From: Rossellomorea vietnamensis
GTDB taxonomy: Bacteria; Bacillota; Bacilli; Bacillales; Bacillaceae_B
Direction of reading: 5' to 3'
Length of the DNA stretch: 64,000 nucleotides
NCBI RefSeq assembly: GCF_008180615.1
Contig: NZ_VTEH01000017.1
Coordinates: forward strand, 1 to 64,000
Of this stretch, positions 52,413-62,047 are shown in pieces. Position 1 is the first letter of the stretch. Each line of letters begins with the position of its first letter. The notes under the pieces were generated by a model. The model was not told where the DNA came from, did no database searches, and worked only from the letters and a program-made list of their open reading frames with translations. Made by a program: the position numbers and the translations under genes.

Positions 52413-53149
52413 TGAACATCAAGATTATTGAAGGCTTGCCAGGAGTATTATTCGATGTGGCTCTTGCGGTACTTCCCTTGTTACTCTTTTTTCTGATCTT
52501 TCAAATCTTTTTCTTGAAGCTGCCTAAAGAGAAGGTGAAAACAGTCATTTATGGGTTCATTGCTACCTTTATTGGATTATCACTTTTCCTACATGGTGTT
52601 CACATCGGTTTCATGCCTATAGGGCGCGAGATGGGAAAAGTCCTTGGTGAACTTTCTTATTCCTGGATCATCGTCCCAATTGGCTTTGTACTTGGATTTG
52701 TTGCTACTATTGCGGAGCCGGCAATCAAGGTGTTGAATAAAAAGATAGAAACAGTTACTTCCGGAGACATATCTCAGAGAGCCATGCTCCTGACTCTATC
52801 AACCGGAGTAGGAATTTCAATTGCATTATCAATGCTTCGGATTTTGCTGGACATTCCGCTGCTGTATTTTTTGATACCAGGGTACACTGTTGTTTTAATA
52901 TTGATTTTCATGAGCAAAAAGGGGTTTATCGAAATTGCATTTGATACGGGTGGTGTAGCCACGGGACCGATGACCGTAACCTTCATTCTTTCAATAGCTG
53001 TAGGAGCGGCATCTGTTATTGAAGGAAGAGATCCATTACTGGATGGTTTCGGTATGATAGCCTTGGTGGCTTTGGCGCCAATTATTTCTGTCCTGCTATT
53101 CGGCCTTGTCTTTCATAGGAGGAAGGGCAGTGAACAAACAGCTGAATGA
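52412..53149 (+). CDS. DUF1538 membrane protein, second of a pair
   Basis: 245 residues, same topology as its neighbour: ATIAEPAIKVLNKKIE and GVATGPMTVTFILSIAVGAA match the first copy position by position. The G-x-x-T-G-P repeat in both suggests an internal duplication that formed a pore or substrate site, by analogy to inverted-repeat transporters. Tail is basic-acidic and cytosolic. Confidence 0.88.
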   Translation: MNIKIIEGLPGVLFDVALAVLPLLLFFLIFQIFFLKLPKEKVKTVIYGFIATFIGLSLFLHGVHIGFMPIGREMGKVLGELSYSWIIVPIGFVLGFVATIAEPAIKVLNKKIETVTSGDISQRAMLLTLSTGVGISIALSMLRILLDIPLLYFLIPGYTVVLILIFMSKKGFIEIAFDTGGVATGPMTVTFILSIAVGAASVIEGRDPLLDGFGMIALVALAPIISVLLFGLVFHRRKGSEQTAE

Positions 53150-53159
53150 AGATTACGTC

Positions 53160-53188
53160 AGCCAGATTCCATAATGAATCTGGCTTTA
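53160..53188 (+). terminator. terminator of the DUF1538 pair
   Basis: AGCCAGATTC (53160-53169) and GAATCTGGCT (53176-53185), short T tract. Confidence 0.6.
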
Positions 53189-53314
53189 AATATGGTGAAT
53201 TTTATTCAAAACAAGAACAGAATTAGTTCTATTCTGAATTCTTAAGCATATTTGTTTAATGATGTTACATAAATCCCGTATAATCTATATTAAGTAACAT
53301 TACGGAGGTCTTCA

Positions 53315-53866
53315 ATGGAATTTGTAGAGCCGATCAGAAGGATTGACGATATATATAAGATGAAAAATATTCTGTACGAGCAATCTAAAAGGGACTATCT
53401 ATTTTTCGTTTTGGGTGTGAATACTGGCATGAGAATCAGCGATCTTCTTCAGCTGAGGGTAAAGGAGGTCTGGGATCGAGAAAATGCGAGGGAGTTTTTC
53501 ACGCCTTGTGAGAATGGGAATTCATATTATTTAAACCATGTCGTTAGATCGGCCTTATTTGATTACCTGGCCCAAACCTCATTGACCAGGGAAGATTTTT
53601 TGTTTAAATCTAAAAAAAATGAATTCCCGATTACCCGCCAGCAGGCTTACCGGATCATTAACAAGGCTGCCCAGGAGGCAGGGGTGGAGGGAAAAATCGG
53701 CACCCACACCCTTAGAAAAACATTCGGGTATCACGCATATAAAAAAGGCATAGCTCTATCCATCCTCCAAAAGATCTTCAATCACTCTACTCCTTCAGAA
53801 ACCTTGAAATATATCGGAATTGACATTCATACTGAAGAACCAATCAAGGTCGACGTTAATCTTTAA
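53315..53866 (+). CDS. minimal tyrosine recombinase (catalytic domain only)
   Basis: 183 residues; the XerC/D-type catalytic domain without the N-terminal core-binding domain. Arg40 in GMRISDLLQL, HTLRKTFGYH (His-x-x-Arg), FNHS (second His) and the nucleophile Tyr in LKYIGI are all present. ACGGAGG RBS. No att sites or phage genes nearby; it lies 24 bp ahead of an antiporter gene. Such short chromosomal integrases are common in Bacillus; their targets are unknown. Confidence 0.88.
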   Translation: MEFVEPIRRIDDIYKMKNILYEQSKRDYLFFVLGVNTGMRISDLLQLRVKEVWDRENAREFFTPCENGNSYYLNHVVRSALFDYLAQTSLTREDFLFKSKKNEFPITRQQAYRIINKAAQEAGVEGKIGTHTLRKTFGYHAYKKGIALSILQKIFNHSTPSETLKYIGIDIHTEEPIKVDVNL

Positions 53867-53890
53867 GGCAGCGAGGTGCAGTAAGTATTC

Positions 53891-55363
53891 ATGGAAAATT
53901 CTTTAATTAGTTCTGACTACTTTATTTTGATGACAGCTCTGTTATTGGTAACAGGTGTCATCACAACAAAATTTTCTACAAGGCTCGGTGTTCCGGCACT
54001 TGTCCTATTTATCCTGGTAGGCATGCTGGCAGGAAGTGATGGGTTGGGCCTCATTTACTTTGATAATGCTAAATTGACACAGCTCATTGGAATTCTTGCT
54101 TTGGTAATGATTTTGTTTGAAGGAGGCCTGCAGACAAAGATATCCACTGTTAAATCGGTCGTCAAGCCGGCCTTATCCCTTGCTACACTTGGTGTTCTCG
54201 TCACAACTTCAGTCGTCGCAGTGGCAGCGAAGCTTATATTAGGAGTTTCCTGGCTTGAGGGATTCCTCTTTGGTGCCATTGTTGGTTCGACGGATGCGGC
54301 TGCCGTCTTTGCCGTACTCAAAGGGCAGAATGTTAAAGGGGAGCTGGGTTCCACACTGGAGGTTGAATCCGGAACCAATGACCCGATGGCCGTGTTTTTA
54401 ACAATATCATTCATTGAATTATTAACGGTGGAAAACCCATCCTATCCCTTAATTATCGGTTCGTTTTTCTGGCAAATGGGGCTGGGTTTGGTATTAGGGA
54501 TCCTCTTTGGAAAATTGGCGACCCGTTCGATTAATAGAATCAATCTTGATTCGAGCGGACTGTATCCCGTATTTGCAATGGCCTTTGCACTGCTGGCTTA
54601 CAGTATTACCGATCTGTTCAATGCCAGCGGCCTTTTAGCGGTATATGTAGCAGCCATGCTGATTGGCAACTCGGAACTGACCTATAAGCACTCAATATTC
54701 AAGTTCAACGAGGGCTTTGCCTGGATGATGCAAATACTCATGTTCGTCATCCTTGGTTTATTGGTGTTTCCATCTCAGCTCTTTACGTGGGATGTTGCCT
54801 TGAAAGGAGTGCTGCTGTCTGCAATCTTAATCTTGTTAGCCAGGCCGGCAGCCGTATTTCTGTCTTTAGTCAAATCGGATTTCGATGTAAAAGATAAGGT
54901 TTTCCTGTCCTGGGCAGGGTTAAGGGGAGCTGTCCCGATTGTACTGGCAACTTTTCCACTGATTGCCGGAATTGACAACTCTCCAATGATTTTCAATGTC
55001 GTATTCTTCGTTGTTCTAACCTCGGCGTTGATTCAAGGCTCGACCATATCCATTTTTGCTGAAAAACTTGGCTTGACCGGTCCGAAAAAAGTAGACCCAG
55101 TCCATTCTCTTGAATTGGTTTCGATCGGCAGGGCCAATGCTGAAATCATGGAAGTCGAAGTCAACGAAGAAACCCCTATTCTTGGTAAAAGTCTAATTGA
55201 GATTGTTTTTCCAAAGGACGTCCTGATCAACGCCATCATACGGGGAAGTCAATTAGTGACACCTTATGGGGAAACGGTCATTGAAAAGGGAGATATCCTA
55301 TATATTCTTGTATCCAGAAGCAGCAAAAGGGATTTAAAGAAAATGCTGAATGTAGAAGATTAA
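53891..55363 (+). CDS. K+/H+ antiporter of the CPA1 (NhaP2/CvrA) type with RCK_C domain
   Basis: 490 residues. Twelve or more helices with LFEGGLQTKIS, GSTDAAAVFAVL and the paired ESGTNDPMAV Asp of CPA1 exchangers, AGLRGAVPIVLA near the end of the membrane part, then a cytosolic RCK_C/TrkA-C domain (about 400-490) that binds a regulatory nucleotide. Exports K+ or Na+ in exchange for H+. GAGGTG lies 14 nt before the ATG, rather far. Confidence 0.88.
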   Translation: MENSLISSDYFILMTALLLVTGVITTKFSTRLGVPALVLFILVGMLAGSDGLGLIYFDNAKLTQLIGILALVMILFEGGLQTKISTVKSVVKPALSLATLGVLVTTSVVAVAAKLILGVSWLEGFLFGAIVGSTDAAAVFAVLKGQNVKGELGSTLEVESGTNDPMAVFLTISFIELLTVENPSYPLIIGSFFWQMGLGLVLGILFGKLATRSINRINLDSSGLYPVFAMAFALLAYSITDLFNASGLLAVYVAAMLIGNSELTYKHSIFKFNEGFAWMMQILMFVILGLLVFPSQLFTWDVALKGVLLSAILILLARPAAVFLSLVKSDFDVKDKVFLSWAGLRGAVPIVLATFPLIAGIDNSPMIFNVVFFVVLTSALIQGSTISIFAEKLGLTGPKKVDPVHSLELVSIGRANAEIMEVEVNEETPILGKSLIEIVFPKDVLINAIIRGSQLVTPYGETVIEKGDILYILVSRSSKRDLKKMLNVED

Positions 55364-55382
55364 AAGACGGGGGGAGAACGGA

Positions 55383-56285
55383 TTGAATGATGAGGCGATA
55401 AAGGAGCAGATAAAATCCGAACTGCAGCAACATCAAAAAATGAGTACAAAGAAGATTATTAAGCGGGCTTTTTTCGTCTTGCTGGGTGCCATTATGATGG
55501 CCCTGGGAATCGAGGTATTCCTCGTGCCCAATATGATCATGGATGGAGGAATTGTCGGTATTTCCATTATTTTATACAACCTGACAGGCATAAGGCTGGG
55601 TGTATTCATTTTCCTGTTGAATATCCCATTTTTCTTTTTAGGTTATAAACAAATTGGAAAGACATTCGCGGTTTCCACGGTGTTTGGGATTTCGATTTTA
55701 TCTCTGGCAACGAATTACCTGCATACTGTCGCTGCATTTACTTCGGATATGCTGCTTGCCACTGTGTTCGGAGGAATTGTTCTTGGAGCGGGAGTAGGGC
55801 TTGTCATCCGCTATGGAGGAGCCCTGGATGGCAGCGAAATCCTGGCGATCCTTTTGAATAAAAGGTTTCCCTTTTCCGTCGGAGAATTCATCATGCTGTT
55901 CAACGTATTCATCTTTACCTGGGGAGGATTCGTCCTCGGCTGGGACCGAGCCATGTATTCTGTACTTGCTTATGTGATTGCCTTCAAGACCATTGACATT
56001 GTCATTGATGGATTTGATGAGTCAAAATCAGCCTGGATCATCAGTGACAAGGACAGAGAAATAGGAGATGCCATACTGGCAAGGCTGGGCCGCGGAGTTA
56101 CCTATCTGAAAGGTGAAGGCGGGTATTCGGGAGAAGATAAAAAAGTGATTTTCTGTATCGTGACTCGTCTGGAAGAAGCCAAACTGAAATCGATTGTAGA
56201 AGAGATGGATCCGACCGCGTTCCTGGCGGTTGCTGATATCAATGAAGTACGGGGCGGCAGATTTAAGAAAAGAGATATTCATTAA
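55383..56285 (+). CDS. YitT family protein (DUF161 plus DUF2179)
   Basis: 300 residues: a cytosolic N-terminus of about 30 residues, five membrane helices with GGIVGISIILYNLTG and GGALDGSEILAIL, then a DUF2179 domain (about 225-290, GRGVTYLKGEGGYSGEDK). TTG start after GGGGGAGAA; it is 19 bp after the antiporter, probably cotranscribed. Function unknown, membrane. Confidence 0.9.
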   Translation: MNDEAIKEQIKSELQQHQKMSTKKIIKRAFFVLLGAIMMALGIEVFLVPNMIMDGGIVGISIILYNLTGIRLGVFIFLLNIPFFFLGYKQIGKTFAVSTVFGISILSLATNYLHTVAAFTSDMLLATVFGGIVLGAGVGLVIRYGGALDGSEILAILLNKRFPFSVGEFIMLFNVFIFTWGGFVLGWDRAMYSVLAYVIAFKTIDIVIDGFDESKSAWIISDKDREIGDAILARLGRGVTYLKGEGGYSGEDKKVIFCIVTRLEEAKLKSIVEEMDPTAFLAVADINEVRGGRFKKRDIH

Positions 56286-56295
56286 ATGTATCGAA

Positions 56296-56321
56296 AAAAC
56301 CCGTCAGAGTGACGGGTTTTT
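56296..56321. terminator. bidirectional terminator
   Basis: AAAACCCGTCA-GAG-TGACGGGTTTT between convergent genes. Confidence 0.9.
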
Positions 56322-56763
56322 ATTTGGCAGTTTTTTTAAAAAGAATGGTATAAAAGAGGTACCCCGTTATAGCGCCGGCTGTATTCAATATAGCATCATC
56401 AATGTCCATTACTCCCAGCTGGGTCACATTTTGCAGCACTTCAATAAAGACACTTAGCACAAAAGAAAATAACAGAACAGATCTTAACATTTGCATATTC
56501 TTAAAGACAACAGGAAGAAGCAGTCCCATGGGCAGAAATAAGAGCAAAGGACCGAACGTACTACAAAACCACGTATCAAGGTTGTAGTGTTCTTTTTCTA
56601 AAAAATACATGCTAAGACTATCAAAAGGAACAAAGTTACTCTTTCCACTTTCTAAAGAGGAGATTCTTAGATTATGGATATCAATGCCGATAAAACTGAT
56701 AATCATTACGATAATAAAATAGATGAAAAACAAAATGAATCCTATCTTACCCATTACTTTCAT
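56320..56763 (-). CDS. VanZ family membrane protein
   Basis: 147 residues, four membrane segments. SNFVPFDS near residue 45 and SVFIEVLQNVTQLGVMDIDD with LNTAGAITGYL are the VanZ signature. VanZ proteins confer low teicoplanin resistance in some hosts; most homologues, as probably here, are of unknown role. ATG at the complement of 56761-56763 has GAGGTG upstream. Confidence 0.87.
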   Translation of the reverse strand: MKVMGKIGFILFFIYFIIVMIISFIGIDIHNLRISSLESGKSNFVPFDSLSMYFLEKEHYNLDTWFCSTFGPLLLFLPMGLLLPVVFKNMQMLRSVLLFSFVLSVFIEVLQNVTQLGVMDIDDAILNTAGAITGYLFYTILFKKTAK

Positions 56764-57254
56764 CTGCAGCACCTCGTATTCTTAAAAACTATATGACTGT
56801 TAAGACAGGAGTATGCGGTGCTTAGGGTCCTTTCTTAGCTTGATAGCCTGCAATCGCACTATTTTTTATAAAAAGAGGTCTCAGGGAAGCTCTAAGAGAA
56901 CCAAGAATAAAAAAAGAGTATTTCAAGAAATAGTTATCCAAAGCTCATGTAGATACAGGAAAAAGTTTTGAAGAACGGGTATCAAGCAACAACTAAAATG
57001 ATTCTTTTAGAGAGATCTTGAAACTTATTACTATTTTCATCCGTATAAAGGGTATATAGAAACTATCCTTTTTATTAAAGGGTATTTGGCCTTAGACGGC
57101 ATGAATCTTAAGTTCTTGACTGGATCATAGGTATCTGAGGAGTTGCCGGACTGAAAGTTGAAGGATGATGAGGACATTTCCTGAGGTAAATAGGCTGCAG
57201 CGCAGTTCTGGGTTATGTATACTCTTAAAGATTATTTTTGACAGGGGGAGGAAT
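56764..57254. other. intergenic, nothing certain
   Basis: About 490 bp. AAAGGGTAT occurs twice (about 57047 and 57079), the second within a weak hairpin TATCCTTT/AAAGGGTA, but lacks a sigma-B -35 at the right distance. Confidence 0.45.
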
Positions 57255-57530
57255 ATGGATATTAGTATTGGAATGTACTTGATGATGACTGCATCATATT
57301 TAATTCAAGTTTCGTTGGTTATGGCTATTTTTTCTTCCATTTATATCAAGAGCAAAAGAAATGGGTACATAAGTTTAGCTGTTATTGCCTTCTTGTACAG
57401 TATTCAGTTATATCGGGGCTTTGCGGTAGCGCCAATAGTAGGGATTACCTTTTTAATCATCATGATTGGAATGGGAATTGTCTCATTTGTAGTTATCCGG
57501 AGGAAGAAAAACGCACGATTAGGTAACTAG
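57255..57530 (+). CDS. 91-residue membrane protein
   Basis: ATG with GGGGGAGG 5 nt upstream. Three transmembrane helices: MYLMMTASYLIQVSLVMAIF, ISLAVIAFLYSIQLY and VGITFLIIMIGMGIVSFVV, then a basic end RRKKNARLGN. No family recognised. Confidence 0.65.
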   Translation: MDISIGMYLMMTASYLIQVSLVMAIFSSIYIKSKRNGYISLAVIAFLYSIQLYRGFAVAPIVGITFLIIMIGMGIVSFVVIRRKKNARLGN

Positions 57531-57591
57531 TTTGGTTAGGGCCTGTCAATTGGCGGTTTTTTTAGGAAGCTATACTTGCGGGCTAATTTTG

Positions 57592-57800
57592 GGAACTCAC
57601 GAGGTACAGCAGAGTTCCTTTTTGGATCTTTTGGTATCACTTAAGAAATTCAGGAGTGACACCTGTGACACTTTGCGGGGTTCATGTGTCACTCAGGATC
57701 CTCTCGAAGGACCCCAGAACTCCATTTTCTTCCTTCAAGTATCCCTCAGGATCCTCTCGAAGTACACTTGGGCTCTCTTATGGACCATGTGGTGTCTTCA
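57592..57800. repeat. cluster of dyads, possible degenerate hairpin array
   Basis: GGAACTC/GAGTTCC (57592-57618), AGTGACAC/GTGTCACT (about 57655-57692) and a direct repeat TCAGGATCCTCTCGAAG at 57693 and 57746, which are 53 bp apart. The spacing and arm length recall arrays 1-4, but units are not regular. Confidence 0.4.
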
Positions 57801-57803
57801 AAC

Positions 57804-57845
57804 AAAGACCTGATCAGTATAAAACGGCCTGAAAATCAGGTCTTT
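57804..57845 (-). terminator. long-loop hairpin
   Basis: AAAGACCTGA (57804-57813) and TCAGGTCTTT (57836-57845). It could end the minus-strand gene at 57940. Confidence 0.5.
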
Positions 57846-57939
57846 CGTAATCTAACATGAACAATCATTTCATATAATGAGAAACACCAACGGATTGAGT
57901 ATTTTAGATAATCTCCATCCTAGCAAGGCTGAACTTGTA

Positions 57940-58176
57940 TCACTTAGCTGCCCCATTGTCCCCGGGACCGCTTTCATGCCCTTTCCCCTTCCTTTTTAAA
58001 ATCCATTGACTAATCAAACCTGCAGCAAATCCCGCAGCGATCGGGAGCAGTGCTATCTCAGTATTAGAGAATGAAAGTTTGAACGTAAGTATTTCAATCT
58101 TCGCCATGTACCCAATAAGGTAGAGTAAAATCATCGTTCCAAATGATGCATAAAACGGAATCCATTCAGGTTTCAT
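57940..58176 (-). CDS. 78-residue membrane protein
   Basis: ATG with GGAGTGATAG upstream. Two helices (FYASFGTMILLYLIGYM, IALLPIAAGFAAGLISQWI) and a Gly-rich charged end GKGHESGPGDNGAAK. No family recognised. Confidence 0.65.
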   Translation of the reverse strand: MKPEWIPFYASFGTMILLYLIGYMAKIEILTFKLSFSNTEIALLPIAAGFAAGLISQWILKRKGKGHESGPGDNGAAK

Positions 58177-58368
58177 TTTCTATCACTCCAGGTCTATTAC
58201 TCGAATTTTTCCTCCCTCTTCTTCGAGGAAGAAATGAAGTCTGATTGTATTTATATTACAATATTAAGGAATATAGGTAAAAAAACCTACTATGAAAACG
58301 ATATAAAGATAGAATACCAGTTTTTATTCCTCCAAGAACAACTATACTTGCTGCTGCAAAAGGGGTTA

Positions 58369-60873
58369 ATGTTAGTGTCAGATAAATATAATGATTTAAA
58401 TATGGGGAGAAACATGCTTGAGGGTGCACGGGAAAATCAAGAAATCTATCATTTGTTTTTTCAGAAGCATCAGGATGTAGTCCTCATTTTGGATATGGAA
58501 GGGAACATCCTTGAGACCAATGATTCCATTTTAAAATACACCGATTATTCAAAAGCAGAAGTGGCGGGCCCTTTTGATCAGTTCGTCGCTGCTGACTTTC
58601 AAGAAGAGGCACGACAGAAATTTGCTCTAGCCGTCACAGGGGAAACCGTCAGCTATGATGTTGTATTTGTCAGCCGGACAGGGGAAAGAGTGGACCTGCG
58701 AATGACTCATTCGCCGATCTTGGATGGAGACAACATACTGGGTGTTTTTGGCACTGCCAGAGATGCGACAGAATTTACATTGTTTAAAAAAAAGCTTTCA
58801 CAGACTCAGAAAGATCTTGATTTTGTCCAGGTGGTCGGAAATGTTGGCAACTGGGATTATGAGGTGAAAAGTCAAGAAGCACATTGGTCCGAGCAGCTTT
58901 ATAGGATTTATGGTGTGGAGGATCCTGAAAATATCACACCTTCACTAGAAAATTATCTTTCAATGGTGCACCCGGAGGATAGAAACGAATTCATGGAAAC
59001 ATGCATGAGTGCTTATCAAACAGGCACAGCTTTCAGTATAGAATATCGGATAATCAGAAGAGACGGCATAGAACGAATCGTCCATGAACAAGGGAATACG
59101 ATCGTAGACGAAAATGGAGTAGTGACCAGGATGATAGGGACCGTCCATGATATTACGGAATACAGGAGAACAGAAGCTATGCTTGAGCAAAGTGAGGCTC
59201 ATGCGCAAATGATTTTTAAAAATTTGAATGAAATCGTCTGGTCCATAGATATCCAAAACAAGAAGGTGTTATTTTGCTCGGAAGAATTTGAAGTTCTTTG
59301 TGGTTATAAATTGGAAGATCTCATTAAATCTCCCTTACTATGGGATGAAACCATCTACCATGAGGACGCTAAGAAAATTCAATCGATTATCTCTGAGATC
59401 AGAAAAGGGAATGAGATATTTGAACAATATCGTCTCCTCCATTCCTGCGGTGATATTAAATGGGTGGATGTAAAAGCCATCCCAACCTGTGACTCTGAAG
59501 GGAATTTGGTTCGCCTTGACGGTATTATGTGGGATATTACGGATAAGAAAAAATCTGAAGAAACGCTTCACAAGGCCGCTTTTCAGGATTACCTGACTCA
59601 ATTGCCGAACAGAAGAAGATTTGAAGAATATATCGAAGAGCAGATTGATTTTCATCGAGAAAAGGACGAATCATTCGCACTCCTGTATATGGATTTAGAT
59701 CGATTTAAATTCATTAATGACCGTCTGGGACACTTCGTAGGAGATGAGCTTCTGAAGCAAGTGACGGAGAGGCTGAAGAATCGATCAGAAAGCCAATTTA
59801 CAGCAAGGCTCAGCGGAGATGAGTTTGCCATTTGCCTTCCAAGGTTGAAAACAATGGATCAGCCGGTGAATGTGGCAAAGGAGATTATTGACATTTTAGA
59901 AAAACCTTTTCACTATGGTGATTATGATCTATTCATTTCAACAAGTATTGGAATCGGTGTTTTTCCAAAGGATGGGGAGGATGGCGACTCTCTTCTAAAA
60001 AATGCAGATACTGCATTATCGAATGCCAAAGGAAATGGCAAGAATACATACCAGGTATACACCCGGGAGATGAATCAGGAATCCTATCGAAAGTACTGTC
60101 TGGAGAGAGATATGAGAAAGGCCGTTAGACAAGATGAGTTTCGGGTGCATTTTCAGCCGAAAGTAAATGTAAAAACCGAAGAGATCATAGGAGCTGAAGC
60201 ACTTCTCAGATGGGAGCACGAGGAGTGGGGCAATATTTCTCCTGCTGAATTCATTCCAATCGCTGAAGACAGTGGATTCATTACAGAAATCGGGATATGG
60301 GTGCTGCAGGATGTCTGCCGGCAGCAGAAGGAATGGTCTGAAAGGGGATTTCCGATTGTACCTGTATGCATCAACATCTCTCCACAGCACTTTTTGAAAA
60401 AGGATGTTGTCGAGGCGGTTCAATCCAATATAGCTCAGTACGATATAGATCCAACATGGATCGAACTCGAGATCACAGAGACCTCTTTGATCCACTATTC
60501 TGAGGTTGTCCAGAAAACCATGACTTCACTGAAAGAAATGGGAGTAAAGATATCATTGGATGACTTCGGCACAGGGTACTCAGCGTTGTCACAATTGCAG
60601 AATTTCAAATTCGATACACTAAAAATTGACCAGTCATTCATCAAGAATGTTCCTGTGAAAACTGAAGACTCGGTCATTACGAAATCTCTTATAGAAATGG
60701 CGCATGGCCTTGGACTCGATGTGGTGGCAGAAGGGGTAGAATCAAAAGAACAGCTGGAGTTCCTGTACCAGAACCATTGCGACCATGTTCAAGGATACAT
60801 CTACAGCAGGCCGGTGCCGGGTGTGGAATTTGAAAAGTTAATGGTGAAAAGATATATACAAAAATCTCAATGA
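58369..60873 (+). CDS. PAS(x3)-GGDEF-EAL cyclic di-GMP protein
   Basis: 834 residues from ATG 58369 (AAAAGGGG upstream); ATGs at 58402 and 58414 are alternatives, and the frame is open back to 58234 without an RBS. Three PAS domains (about 20-140, 150-285, 290-400), GGDEF with SGDEF at about 482-486, and EAL with AEALLRW, EITET, DDFGTGYSAL, KIDQSF and VAEGVE, so the phosphodiesterase site is intact. The cyclase motif has Ser for the first Gly, which is found in both active and GTP-sensing domains. No membrane segment. Four-base overlap (ATGA) with a start-less frame downstream. Confidence 0.9.
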   Translation: MLVSDKYNDLNMGRNMLEGARENQEIYHLFFQKHQDVVLILDMEGNILETNDSILKYTDYSKAEVAGPFDQFVAADFQEEARQKFALAVTGETVSYDVVFVSRTGERVDLRMTHSPILDGDNILGVFGTARDATEFTLFKKKLSQTQKDLDFVQVVGNVGNWDYEVKSQEAHWSEQLYRIYGVEDPENITPSLENYLSMVHPEDRNEFMETCMSAYQTGTAFSIEYRIIRRDGIERIVHEQGNTIVDENGVVTRMIGTVHDITEYRRTEAMLEQSEAHAQMIFKNLNEIVWSIDIQNKKVLFCSEEFEVLCGYKLEDLIKSPLLWDETIYHEDAKKIQSIISEIRKGNEIFEQYRLLHSCGDIKWVDVKAIPTCDSEGNLVRLDGIMWDITDKKKSEETLHKAAFQDYLTQLPNRRRFEEYIEEQIDFHREKDESFALLYMDLDRFKFINDRLGHFVGDELLKQVTERLKNRSESQFTARLSGDEFAICLPRLKTMDQPVNVAKEIIDILEKPFHYGDYDLFISTSIGIGVFPKDGEDGDSLLKNADTALSNAKGNGKNTYQVYTREMNQESYRKYCLERDMRKAVRQDEFRVHFQPKVNVKTEEIIGAEALLRWEHEEWGNISPAEFIPIAEDSGFITEIGIWVLQDVCRQQKEWSERGFPIVPVCINISPQHFLKKDVVEAVQSNIAQYDIDPTWIELEITETSLIHYSEVVQKTMTSLKEMGVKISLDDFGTGYSALSQLQNFKFDTLKIDQSFIKNVPVKTEDSVITKSLIEMAHGLGLDVVAEGVESKEQLEFLYQNHCDHVQGYIYSRPVPGVEFEKLMVKRYIQKSQ

Positions 60874-60920
60874 TAAAGTATAGTAGGAATATGTTGGAAA
60901 TTTATATTGAGAGGTGCACG

Positions 60921-61499
60921 ATGAATAAGACGCTTGAAGAGTTACAGTCTGAAGTGATTAAAGAATCCAAGAAAGGCTACCCGATCCTGCTGGCAGGAGC
61001 GATTGTGTTTTTTGTGTTCATGCTGCTTTCTTTTTTTCTTCCTATGGAAGCAGTCCAATTGATATGGATCTTCGGATTGGGTGCAATCTTTCCCTTGGGA
61101 TTATTACTTTCCAAGTTAGTGGGAGCCAACTTTTTTGCTTCAAAAAATGATCTGGCCACACTGGGGGGAATCGTCGCTTTTCCGCAAGCTTTCTTCATCC
61201 CGGTCTTTATCCTTGTTCATTCACATATCCCGCAATATCTTCCTTTTACCATAGGGGTATTGGCGGGCTCGCATTTCCTGCCGTACATGTGGATTTACAA
61301 AAGCAAAGCTTATTTAGTGGTTACATTGGGAGTCTGCCTCCTGTCCTTGACTTTAGGAGGATTGTTCGTAGAGCAGGCTTTCACCATCGTACCGATTGCC
61401 ATTTCTCTTACTTATCTGCTTGGAGTTTTCCTCATACTTAAAGAATTGAAAGAGGAGAAGGTGGACTTCACTCCTCCTGTAGAACAAGCAGGCGCCTAA
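60921..61499 (+). CDS. DUF7010-like multi-pass membrane protein
   Basis: 192 residues from ATG 60921, chosen for GAGAGGTG 4 nt upstream. Six hydrophobic segments after a helical N-terminus MNKTLEELQSEVIKESKKGY. The family name is tentative. It follows the cyclic di-GMP gene by 47 bp and may share its mRNA. Confidence 0.7.
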   Translation: MNKTLEELQSEVIKESKKGYPILLAGAIVFFVFMLLSFFLPMEAVQLIWIFGLGAIFPLGLLLSKLVGANFFASKNDLATLGGIVAFPQAFFIPVFILVHSHIPQYLPFTIGVLAGSHFLPYMWIYKSKAYLVVTLGVCLLSLTLGGLFVEQAFTIVPIAISLTYLLGVFLILKELKEEKVDFTPPVEQAGA

Positions 61500-61617
61500 A
61501 GGTTCTTCCGTTAATTAAGCAAAGCTTTTTATTACTTTTTTATGTTAGAAATCGTATTAAAGTATGGGGTTAAAATCTAGAATGATCTTAACCCCTGATT
61601 CTTAGAACTTTAAATTA

Positions 61618-61821
61618 TCAGTAAGTCCGGTCTAAAAACAGAAGAAGATAACTTCCTGCACAAAGAAAAATCGCTGCTCTGGTAATGTATAAGACTGTAA
61701 CCTCGAAAGCGGAAAGCTCTCCTTTTCTCTTCATTTTTTTAAATTTTCTATAGAAGTAAAGTGAACAAAAAAGAAGGACGGCTCCAGATAATTCAAATAG
61801 ATTGCTTAATAAGGCAAGCAT
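61618..61821 (-). CDS. 67-residue membrane protein
   Basis: ATG at the complement of 61819-61821 with GAGAGGAG about 10 nt upstream; a TTG ten codons earlier has no RBS. Two helices with a basic loop YRKFKKMKRKGE between them. No family recognised. Confidence 0.6.
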   Translation of the reverse strand: MLALLSNLFELSGAVLLFCSLYFYRKFKKMKRKGELSAFEVTVLYITRAAIFLCAGSYLLLFLDRTY

Positions 61822-62047
61822 TAGAAGGGCTCCTCTCCCTGTTAATTTCAATTTAGTATATTACCAGTTAATAAGTCAGTACCCTGACGGAGTATTATAA
61901 GTATGTAAAAACTTCAACCTACCATCCATGATAAAGTAAGGTGCCTTTTATTACAAATTGTTCCAAGTAAAATCAGCAAAGCTCTCCCTGAAGTAGAACA
62001 TTACATATTCTTTAGTTCAACGATAAATGTATAAGGAGACAAAGGGC

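Noticed and set aside
57532-57813. 93-codon plus-strand frame
   Set aside because: Covers the dyad cluster, begins at a TTG or GTG-like start without an RBS, and is Cys/Ser-rich without family resemblance.
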